From IMG/VR virus record IMGVR_UViG_3300035034_000974, positions 1-36,609 of that record: a stretch of 36,609 nucleotides of DNA. One strand, written 5' to 3'. A program made the translations under genes and the position numbers. Below, in pieces: positions 12,986 through 20,235 of this stretch (position 1 is the first letter of the stretch; each line of letters begins with the position of its first letter). The notes under the pieces were generated by a model, which was given only the letters and a program-made list of their open reading frames with translations, had not been told where the DNA came from and ran no database searches. The stretch is from a virus.

Positions 12986-13131
12986 ACAACAATAGTAAAC
13001 ATCTAAAGATTGTTTCTACTCCATTCAACTTTAGATACTTTAGGTTATACCTGAAGGATAAGAAAGTAACATTGGTTCAATATTAAAAGCCAAAGCTTTT
13101 AAAATTAAGCTAGAAGTGAGAGTATTGTTGT
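12986..13131 (+). ncRNA. Candidate retron-like RNA 3
   Basis: Starts two bases after RNA 2 ends. The 5' arm ACAACAATA (12986-12994) pairs perfectly with TATTGTTGT (13123-13131). Inside: ATCTAAAG (13001-13008) with CTTTAGAT (13029-13036), the conserved hairpin 13038-13056, and TTAAAAGC (13083-13090) with GCTTTTAA (13095-13102). At 146 bases it is the shortest of the three, with a small msd-like part. The SD of the next gene begins three bases after the closing arm, so the RNAs fill the gene-free DNA almost exactly. Confidence 0.6.
13038..13056 (+). repeat. Conserved RT-locus hairpin, copy 3
   Basis: CTTTAGGT, loop TAT, ACCTGAAG: eight pairs. Compared with copy 2, an A-T pair has become G-C on both strands (compensatory change), and the loop differs by one base. 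Confidence 0.65.
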
Positions 13132-13146
13132 GTTTAGGAGGACACT

Positions 13147-13560
13147 ATGGTAGATCAATTAGAACTAGACCGTTGGACAGAATTACAATTCTATTATATT
13201 TGTGCAGATCTTTTATCTCTTAGAAATAATATGATGGATGTTATGGATATTATAGATAGCCTTGCTATTTTTAATACATATTCTCCAGAATTAGTCAAAC
13301 CTTTAGCTCAAGAAATTATAGCTGCTATACGTTATAGACCTTCTAGAGAAGAATTTATCATACTTTGCCGAAAACAAGGAGTTCCTACCCGAAAAATTAA
13401 GAAAATAACTAATATTCATAATCGTACTCTTTACGAAGTTATTAATGCTGAAGCGAAAGAACCAAGAATGTTTTACCCCAGATTTGACCCAGAAAAAATA
13501 AAAATAATTGAACAATTTATTGAAACCTTTAAAAAACTACGGGAGGTAGGTTTAAAATGA
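13147..13560 (+). CDS. Unknown 137-aa protein, possible helix-turn-helix
   Basis: Helical throughout. Residues about 72-105 (SREEFIILCRKQGVPTRKIKKI followed by HNRTLYEVINA) read as a possible helix-turn-helix: helix, turn at QGVPT, then recognition-type helix. First gene after the RNA array, with SD TAGGAGGA. Its stop overlaps the next start (ATGA). It could be part of the RT module or the first gene of the following replication unit; sequence does not decide. Confidence 0.6.
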   Translation: MVDQLELDRWTELQFYYICADLLSLRNNMMDVMDIIDSLAIFNTYSPELVKPLAQEIIAAIRYRPSREEFIILCRKQGVPTRKIKKITNIHNRTLYEVINAEAKEPRMFYPRFDPEKIKIIEQFIETFKKLREVGLK

Positions 13561-13958
13561 TAGATAAAAAATTAAAAGAGCTATGGGAAGCATTTAGAAC
13601 TTTAGGAGAAGAAGCTTTAATAATGAATCATTATGATTTAGCTGAAAGAACAGGCATCGTAGACCATCAACTCTGGAAACAATTTTTAATGGAACCTGAA
13701 GTATCCGAGTGGATCACCTCAGAATTCGTAATCTTACAACAATCAGAATTAAGGAATATGATCAAAGACATAAGTAAATCTAACTCAGTAGGACAAGCCC
13801 AACTAATGAATCAATTATCTAAATTAAATGAAGGAACTAACAATAAATCAGGTCCAATATTTATTTACAGTTATGTGCCACTTAGCTCGGAACAAGAACA
13901 AGGCGAAAATATAGTACATTTAAAATCAGATCCATTCTTAAAAAAAGGAGATTTATAA
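13557..13958 (+). CDS. Unknown helical protein, 133 aa
   Basis: ATGA overlap with the upstream gene and one-base overlap with the helicase start (TAATG), so all three are coupled. The first 80 residues are helices with a possible DNA-binding pattern (NHYDLAERTGIVDHQLWKQF, resembling a helix-turn-helix). The tail after residue 100 is polar. General look is of a small phage DNA-binding protein. No enzyme motif. Confidence 0.6.
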   Translation: MIDKKLKELWEAFRTLGEEALIMNHYDLAERTGIVDHQLWKQFLMEPEVSEWITSEFVILQQSELRNMIKDISKSNSVGQAQLMNQLSKLNEGTNNKSGPIFIYSYVPLSSEQEQGENIVHLKSDPFLKKGDL

Positions 13959-15301
13959 TGGACCTCAGGCCTTATCAACAAGAAGATGTTGAGTTTCTGA
14001 GTAAATTAAACCGCTCAGGATGCTTTAATCAACAACGTACAGGAAAAACTCCTACAGCTTTAAAAACTTTTGAAAAATATGGTTGTAAAAAGATCCTAAT
14101 TATAGTCCCTACATCAGCAATTTATCAATGGAAAGAAGAATTTGAATTATGGCTAGGGAGACCTTGTATTGCATTAGTTGGAACACCTAAACAGAAAAAA
14201 GAGTTACTTCAGGACTGGACAGATGGCTTAATTGTATCTTATGGTAGTTTTAAATCTACTAAGACTTACACAGGTCTTTCAGAACCTATTATAAAAATGA
14301 AACCTGATGGAGTTATCCTAGATGAAGCACATCGTATTAAAGATCAAAAATCAGCGGCTGCTAAAGCTGCTTTTTCTTGTCGTAAAATACCTTATAGAAT
14401 AGCCTTAACAGGAACACCAGCACCAAACAAACCACATGAAATATTCAGTATATTAGCCTGGTTAGAACCAGAAACATATACAAGCTATTGGAGCTTCATT
14501 GATGACTACTTTATAAAAGAACGAAAGATTTTAGCAGATGGAAGAAGCTTTATAAATATAGGCAGCTTTCAAAAAGGCAGAGAAACAATATTACAAACTA
14601 TCTTATCAAAAATATCTACTCAGAGAAAACGAAAAGAAGTAATGCCTTGGTTACGTGAAAAAGAATACCAAAAAATTAAACTACCAGCTACTAAAGAACA
14701 AATAAAATATTTACATGAACTTAATACTTACTTTGAAACAGAAAACATCATTACACAAGGTATCTTAGACCGTTTAATCCGAGAAAGACAGATATGTCTA
14801 CACCCAAAAATATTAGGACTAAAAGGACGAAGTCCAAAAGTAGACTGGATTAAAGATTATTTATCAGATTACCCAGACAAACCAATTCTAATTTACTCCA
14901 AATCTACAAAATTTATAAAAATATTAGAAAAAGAATTGCACTCTAAGAAACATGGTGTTATAATAGGAAGTACCTCAATTAAGGAAAGAGCGTCCCTAAT
15001 ACGATCCTTTCAAGAGGGAACTCTAAACTTACTCATAGTTAATATTGACGCAGGTAAAGAAGCTATTACTCTAGACCGAGCTGAAATAATGATTTTTACA
15101 GATAAATATCCACCTGTAGGAGATATTCAACAAGCAGAAGATAGAGGAGTAGCGACAACACAAGATAGAGCTAAAAAACCTTATGTCATTATTGAACTAA
15201 TGTTAAAAGACACTTATGATGAACAGCTTTATCAACATCTTGCTAAACTAGAAACCCAAACAGATTTAATCAATGATTACATGAAGTATCTTAGGAGGTG
15301 A
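13958..15301 (+). CDS. SNF2-type (superfamily 2) helicase/translocase
   Basis: 447 residues. Motif I QQRTGKT (GKT 29-31), motif Ia VPTSAIYQW, motif II DEAH (122-125), motif III LTGTPAPN (150-157), and in the second RecA lobe LIVNIDAGKEAITLDRA and QAEDRGVATTQ (motif VI, with Ala where many have an Arg). These are compact phage-type SNF2 enzymes that use ATP to move on duplex DNA, aiding replication or recombination. SD AAAGGAG lies before the ATG. It opens the main replication run. No nuclease domain is attached. Confidence 0.9.
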   Translation: MDLRPYQQEDVEFLSKLNRSGCFNQQRTGKTPTALKTFEKYGCKKILIIVPTSAIYQWKEEFELWLGRPCIALVGTPKQKKELLQDWTDGLIVSYGSFKSTKTYTGLSEPIIKMKPDGVILDEAHRIKDQKSAAAKAAFSCRKIPYRIALTGTPAPNKPHEIFSILAWLEPETYTSYWSFIDDYFIKERKILADGRSFINIGSFQKGRETILQTILSKISTQRKRKEVMPWLREKEYQKIKLPATKEQIKYLHELNTYFETENIITQGILDRLIRERQICLHPKILGLKGRSPKVDWIKDYLSDYPDKPILIYSKSTKFIKILEKELHSKKHGVIIGSTSIKERASLIRSFQEGTLNLLIVNIDAGKEAITLDRAEIMIFTDKYPPVGDIQQAEDRGVATTQDRAKKPYVIIELMLKDTYDEQLYQHLAKLETQTDLINDYMKYLRR

Positions 15302-15306
15302 CAACC

Positions 15307-15477
15307 TTGGCTGAAAAACATTATGAAAATAAAGCAATAGACGAAATAGGTCGCCTTCAAGTGCCTAAATATGTGCAAGAATTATTACATGTCTCTAAAG
15401 GAGATTTCTTTGAACTTAGTTTTAATACTAAGAAAAAAGTGATTACCTTTAAACTTATAGAGAAGGAAGGAGATTAG
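15307..15477 (+). CDS. Small AbrB-like DNA-binding protein
   Basis: 56 residues from a TTG start six bases after the perfect SD AGGAGGTG. Residues 11-37 (IDEIGRLQVPKYVQELLHV and following KGDFFEL) match the swapped-hairpin AbrB/SpoVT pattern (xDxxGRxxxPKxxxExLxxxxGD). Such proteins are transcription regulators that bind DNA as dimers. It sits between the helicase and the ATPase gene and may control the phage early genes. Its short length allows little more than the N-terminal fold. Confidence 0.75.
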   Translation: MAEKHYENKAIDEIGRLQVPKYVQELLHVSKGDFFELSFNTKKKVITFKLIEKEGD

Positions 15478-15481
15478 AGCA

Positions 15482-16489
15482 TTGAGTAACCCAGGATTTC
15501 TTCCAAAGTATGAATTAACAGAACGATTAGCTTGTAAAGCTTCTATTATGCTAGAAGGCTTAACAGGCAGTGGAAAATCTGGTTTAGCTCTTATGTTAGG
15601 TTATGGATTAGTAGGGGGTTTTAAAAATCCTCCAGATACAGAAGCAGAAACATTATGGAAACAAATTTTTGCAACTGATACTGAAAACAAATCTTTAAAC
15701 CTATTCATAGGACTAAAAGGTTGTTGGGGATCAATATTTGATAAATTTTATTCTTATCAACTAGGAGTAACCGTAGGCTACAGACCATCTAACTACTTAA
15801 CTTTAAGAGATGTTGCCGTTAAGCAAGGAGGTAAAGTCAATATCAATGACAGCATCACACACATGTGGAACGCTAAAGGCGGAGTATTAGACATGGTCAA
15901 TGAGTTTAAACAAAACAATCCTTACGAAAAAGACAATTACCGGATATGGGGTGATCCAGAAATTGCAGCTGAGAAACAAAGGATAATGGAAACCATGCGA
16001 CACGCAGATATACACTGTATAACTACAGTCCGTGTTAAAGAAAAACACGAATATCAATGGAACGACGATAAAAAGAAAAACGATATTATATCTCTTGGTT
16101 ATCAACAAATCCAACAAGCTGATCTTAAATATGAACCTGACTTAGTATTGCATATGCTTCGTGCAGGTAATTCTGATGGAACAGTCCCTAAAGTTAAAGT
16201 TCAAAAATCCAGATATGCTATCTTTAAGAAAGATGAAGAGTATGATATTACCCCAGAAATATGTGAACAACTCAGAACCTATCTTGAAGAAGGAGTAGAT
16301 CCTGAAACGATATTTGAGCAACAACGACAAGATTATATTAAAGCAGTTACAGAAGTCTTAGATCAAAAAGCATCGAACAGAGCCATCTGGAAAGTTCTAA
16401 AGAAAGATGTTGGGAACGAAGACACTAAGCTACAAGACATGGCTTTAGAAACAATAAAAAAGTTATTTGTGCAATTAACAATAAACTAA
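15482..16489 (+). CDS. Phage AAA/RecA-like ATPase
   Basis: 335 residues, TTG start with GGAG nine bases upstream. Walker A LEGLTGSGKSG at about 23-33; a late strand ADIHCITTVRVKEKHEY serves as the Walker B/sensor region, as in phage RecA-like ATPases (Sak4-type). The C-terminal 70 residues are acidic and helical. The family assists single-strand annealing or DNA repair with the phage exonuclease; a YqaJ-type nuclease lies downstream at 23633 and an SSB-like protein at 16938. Which ATPase subfamily it belongs to is uncertain. Confidence 0.75.
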   Translation: MSNPGFLPKYELTERLACKASIMLEGLTGSGKSGLALMLGYGLVGGFKNPPDTEAETLWKQIFATDTENKSLNLFIGLKGCWGSIFDKFYSYQLGVTVGYRPSNYLTLRDVAVKQGGKVNINDSITHMWNAKGGVLDMVNEFKQNNPYEKDNYRIWGDPEIAAEKQRIMETMRHADIHCITTVRVKEKHEYQWNDDKKKNDIISLGYQQIQQADLKYEPDLVLHMLRAGNSDGTVPKVKVQKSRYAIFKKDEEYDITPEICEQLRTYLEEGVDPETIFEQQRQDYIKAVTEVLDQKASNRAIWKVLKKDVGNEDTKLQDMALETIKKLFVQLTIN

Positions 16490-16508
16490 AATTAAAGGAG
16501 AGATAAAC

Positions 16509-16934
16509 ATGACTGATGAGTTAACAATAACACCTATCCCATTAGAAGAACAAAGATTAGAAGGACAAAAACCAGACCCAGAGCAAACGGTAGCACAAGA
16601 ACAAGCACCTAAACCTAGGAAAGCTAACTCTAGAAAAAAACCAAAAAAAGAACGAGACATTTTAATTCTAGAAGAAGCACCAATAAAAGGAATGTCTGAA
16701 AAAGAAATGCGTAAATACATTGAAGATCTAAGAACTCAAAGAGACGATTTTAAAATGCAAAGTCAAATGTTAGATCATAACTGTAAAACAGCTTTTGGAA
16801 AAGCAAGACAAATGGAACAAAGACTTGGTAATTACAAAGCTAAAGCTAATGCTAAACTACGTTTTGCTACACAAGCTGTACAAACTTGTTATCAATCAAT
16901 CGTATTCGCAGGCTCAATAGAAGAGGAGGAATAA
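16509..16934 (+). CDS. Charged coiled-coil protein, 141 aa
   Basis: Residues 1-55 are disordered, rich in Pro, Gln, Lys and Arg (basic patch around 36-49, PRKANSRKKPKK). Residues about 62-115 form a heptad-type helix (MSEKEMRKYIEDLRTQ and on). The last residues are Glu. No enzyme motif. SD AAAGGAGAG. Its place between ATPase and SSB-like gene suggests a structural accessory of replication; inference only. Confidence 0.6.
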   Translation: MTDELTITPIPLEEQRLEGQKPDPEQTVAQEQAPKPRKANSRKKPKKERDILILEEAPIKGMSEKEMRKYIEDLRTQRDDFKMQSQMLDHNCKTAFGKARQMEQRLGNYKAKANAKLRFATQAVQTCYQSIVFAGSIEEEE

Positions 16935-16937
16935 TCA

Positions 16938-17459
16938 ATGGCCATTAATTTTAATGCACTACCTAATGATAAGCCAAAAAATATACCTGACCCAGGGACT
17001 TACTTTGCAACAATAGAAACAGCTGAAATGAAAAAACCTAAGAAAAAAGAAGGTGAAGATCAAAAGCCAGACTACTTGAACATGCGTTTCGCATTAAAAA
17101 CTCCAGAAGGAAAACCTGGAGGTAAGATTTATGATATTCTTTCAGAATCAGATGCAGAACTTGTACGTTATAAATTACAACGGTTTATAACTGCTATTGA
17201 ATTTCCTATAGAAGGGGACTTTGACCTTAAAGACTTAGTTAAAATTGCTAAAGATAAAGTAATTATCGTAGATATTAAAGTGGAAGAAAATGAAAGATGG
17301 GGAGACAAAGGCGTAGTCGATGTTTTCAAAAATGAAATTTACTATCCTATATCTGAAGCTGGCGAGATATTCGGAGAAGAAGTTGAAGGGGAGCTTAATG
17401 AAATTAGTGCTGATGACGCTGTTAGTCCAACCGGTCCAGCAACCGACGTCGAATATTAA
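16938..17459 (+). CDS. DUF669-like single-strand-DNA-binding-type protein
   Basis: 173 residues. Opening with IPDPGTYFATIETAEMKKPKK and the strand PDYLNMRFALKTPEGKPGGKIYD follows the phage DUF669 pattern, a family found next to recombination and primase genes and thought to bind single-stranded DNA. An acidic tail (EVEGELNEISADD) ends the chain, as in SSB proteins. Initiation uses GAGGAGGAATAATCA-ATG. The primase-helicase ATG follows its stop without a gap, so the two are probably made together. Confidence 0.7.
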   Translation: MAINFNALPNDKPKNIPDPGTYFATIETAEMKKPKKKEGEDQKPDYLNMRFALKTPEGKPGGKIYDILSESDAELVRYKLQRFITAIEFPIEGDFDLKDLVKIAKDKVIIVDIKVEENERWGDKGVVDVFKNEIYYPISEAGEIFGEEVEGELNEISADDAVSPTGPATDVEY

Positions 17460-20234
17460 ATGAGTTTCCTGCCAGAATTCTTTAGTGAAGTAGAAGTGGC
17501 CAGAGAAGTACCTGTTCTCTGTCCCTTTACACACTACACCACCAGCGGAATAGCTTACACAGAATCAAACCCTTCAGCACATATTAATACTTTTGATAAA
17601 TTATTCCACTGTAAATCCTGTGGAACAGGGGCAAGTGAAGCACAATTTATACAGCTAATATTTGGGTGTAGCTATATGGATGCTAAAAGAATTCAACGTT
17701 GTTTTGAAACCAGAGAAGACTTACAAATGTGGGAGGAGACAACACAACTTTCAGAAGCCTCTAAACAAAGAGCTCTAGACTTAGGTCTTTCTACAGAAAT
17801 TATTAAGGAATTAAAACTAGCCACCCCTACTGGTTCAGAAAATTTAATTGCTTTCCCTGTATTTATATACGGACATCTAATAGACGTTCGTAAATACGAC
17901 CCAGGAGCAAAACCTAAAATAAAATCTAGAGTAAACGGCCCTGCAGGACTTATTATACCTTTTGACACTTGGAAAGAAACTCCAACAAATCGCATGACAC
18001 TTATTTGTGCAGGTGAAAAAGATATGGCAATCGCTAAAACAAAAGGTTTTAATGCAATTACACTTACCGGAGGAGAAAACACTTTATGTAGGACACCTAA
18101 ACTTTTTAAAGATCGTCATATAGTTATTGCTTATGATAACGACCCTGCTGGAATAAGAGGTGCTAAAAAATTAGCTGTACAACTAATGGAATATACCCAA
18201 GAAATTAAAATTCTAACTAAAACCCATGAGACCTGTGCAGAAGACGGAGAAGATATAACAGATTACTTTACAAAGTATAATAAGACTAAACAAGATCTAA
18301 TTAAACTTATTCAAGCTACTCCAAATTTTGAACCAAGTGAAGAAGATCTAAAACATGCTTATCCTACTGTAGATTTATTAGAAGCTTCGCAACCTAAAAA
18401 CTTAAATCGTATGCTCCAGAGTAATGTACAAGTAGTTGCTGTATCAGAAAGTTCTTTCGCATCACCAGCCGCTATATTAGCAGAGAAATTTAAAATTGCT
18501 GGACAAAAAGATACCATGCAAGCAGGTGATTTTAAAGAATGGGAACTATCTGAAGAAACAGCTCAAGATGTTTTACACATGGTCGACAACAACTTCAAAG
18601 AAGAAACTGTTAAGAAGAATATTAAGACTATTCTAAAAGTACCTCATCAAGAACGTTGCGTAAAGATCAGAACATTAGCCAAACGAACTATTTTTAAAGC
18701 TTATATAACGGACTTATTTGAGACAACAGATACCGCAACACAACCAATGGAGTTCACAGCTTATTCTTTAGGGTGTAAGTTAGAGAGTGGTAAAAAATAT
18801 TTAGTCACTCATAAACTTGTACCACACCCATACAAGGGACAACAGCTAACAATGATAATAACTGATGCAATCCAAGCTAATGATTCCGTATCTAACTTCG
18901 TAGTGAATGAAGAAGTAAAACAACGCTTAGATGTAATAAAAAACTTAGAAGGTACTGTAAAAGAACGAGTTGACTTCATAACGGATAAAGTTAAAGGTTT
19001 ACTAGGATTCAATGGTAATGAAACTTTAATACAGACTATGGATTTTGCTTACCATACTGTACTTCAGTTCAACTTTGGTACATTTAAAAATGTCAGAGGT
19101 TACTTAGATACTTTAATCGTAGGTGAAAGTAGAGTCGGTAAATCTGCTACAGCTAATGCTTTAAGAGAAACTTATAGCCTTGGCGTATTCACATCACTAG
19201 CAGGAAATAGTGCAACAATACCAGGGTTAGTAGGAGGTAGTAATAAGACCTCCGGCGGTTATCAAACTAGAGCCGGAATAATACCACAAAATCACAAAGG
19301 CTTAATTATCTTTGAGGAGTTTGGTAAATCAAACAACAATGTCGTAGCAGAGCTTACAGACATACGTTCCTCTAATGAGGTCCGAATAGCCCGTGTCTCA
19401 GGTACAGTTAATCTTCCTGCACTAGTCAGAATGATAGCCTTAACTAATGTTAAAAGTTCTACAGGTTCTATTAAACCTATTGCATCTTATCCTAATGGAT
19501 TAGCAATAGTAATGGAGCTAGTGGGGACAGCTGAAGATATAGCTCGCTATGATATGATCGTAATCTTATCAGATAAAGGAGCATCTCAGATTGATCCTTT
19601 ATGGGAACCACAAGAACCTTTTGACAAAGAAGTATACCAAGCTAGAATACGTTGGGTATGGAGTCGTGAAATCGAACAGGTGGTGATTGATCGTGACGTC
19701 GCACTACACATTATGGAATGTGCTAACCTACTTAATATTACTTATGAGTGTCATATTAAAATATTTGGTACCGAAGCCTGGAAAAAAATCAGCCGATTGG
19801 CTATTGCTGTTGCTGGGTATCTTGTATCCACTGATGACACTTACACTAATATACTTGTTACTAAAGATCACGTAGATTATGCTGTAGACTTTCTGAAAAG
19901 AATCTATGACAATCCGACCTTCAAACTAAAAGAGTATGTAGAGCACGAACGTAAGTACAATCACATTGACGAGGAAGGAGTTGCTAACCTTCAGGACATC
20001 TACAATAAACAACCTAGTTTAGTCCTCCAACTAGAACAAAGTTCTGCGGCTACAAAGAATATGCTAGGAGCCGCTTCAGGATTAGACAACGCTGAACTTA
20101 ATAAAGCTTTAAACAGATTAACCAAGGGTTTATTTGTTAGATTTATGAGTCACGATATTATACCAACAGAGCGTTTCAGACTAGGCTTAGCCAGAATAGA
20201 ACGAGAAACATTCGTAAGAAGGGTGGGAGAATAA
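17460..20234 (+). CDS. Primase-helicase fusion (TOPRIM primase with MCM-like AAA+ helicase)
   Basis: 924 residues. N-terminal zinc site C21, H25, C51, C54 (CHC2-type). TOPRIM domain: E186 in CAGEKD and YDNDPAG (D226, D228). A middle linker (about 285-500) is unrecognised. The C-terminal ATPase has GESRVGKS (555-562) and GLIIFEEFGK as Walker B, more like MCM/AAA+ than RecA-type DnaB. It would make primers and unwind the fork. The ATG abuts the upstream TAA and no SD is visible, pointing to coupled translation. The helicase class differs from the common T7 gp4 design. Confidence 0.87.
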   Translation: MSFLPEFFSEVEVAREVPVLCPFTHYTTSGIAYTESNPSAHINTFDKLFHCKSCGTGASEAQFIQLIFGCSYMDAKRIQRCFETREDLQMWEETTQLSEASKQRALDLGLSTEIIKELKLATPTGSENLIAFPVFIYGHLIDVRKYDPGAKPKIKSRVNGPAGLIIPFDTWKETPTNRMTLICAGEKDMAIAKTKGFNAITLTGGENTLCRTPKLFKDRHIVIAYDNDPAGIRGAKKLAVQLMEYTQEIKILTKTHETCAEDGEDITDYFTKYNKTKQDLIKLIQATPNFEPSEEDLKHAYPTVDLLEASQPKNLNRMLQSNVQVVAVSESSFASPAAILAEKFKIAGQKDTMQAGDFKEWELSEETAQDVLHMVDNNFKEETVKKNIKTILKVPHQERCVKIRTLAKRTIFKAYITDLFETTDTATQPMEFTAYSLGCKLESGKKYLVTHKLVPHPYKGQQLTMIITDAIQANDSVSNFVVNEEVKQRLDVIKNLEGTVKERVDFITDKVKGLLGFNGNETLIQTMDFAYHTVLQFNFGTFKNVRGYLDTLIVGESRVGKSATANALRETYSLGVFTSLAGNSATIPGLVGGSNKTSGGYQTRAGIIPQNHKGLIIFEEFGKSNNNVVAELTDIRSSNEVRIARVSGTVNLPALVRMIALTNVKSSTGSIKPIASYPNGLAIVMELVGTAEDIARYDMIVILSDKGASQIDPLWEPQEPFDKEVYQARIRWVWSREIEQVVIDRDVALHIMECANLLNITYECHIKIFGTEAWKKISRLAIAVAGYLVSTDDTYTNILVTKDHVDYAVDFLKRIYDNPTFKLKEYVEHERKYNHIDEEGVANLQDIYNKQPSLVLQLEQSSAATKNMLGAASGLDNAELNKALNRLTKGLFVRFMSHDIIPTERFRLGLARIERETFVRRVGE

Positions 20235-20235
20235 C

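Noticed and set aside
11180-13146. Diversity-generating retroelement
   Set aside because: The RT has LPQG and YADD in retron-like context, there is no template/variable repeat pair with A-specific differences, and no accessory Avd gene. Retron-like reading is favoured.
11180-13146. Group II intron with its encoded RT
   Set aside because: No maturase or endonuclease domain follows the RT and no domain V-type hairpin or intron ends were seen around it.
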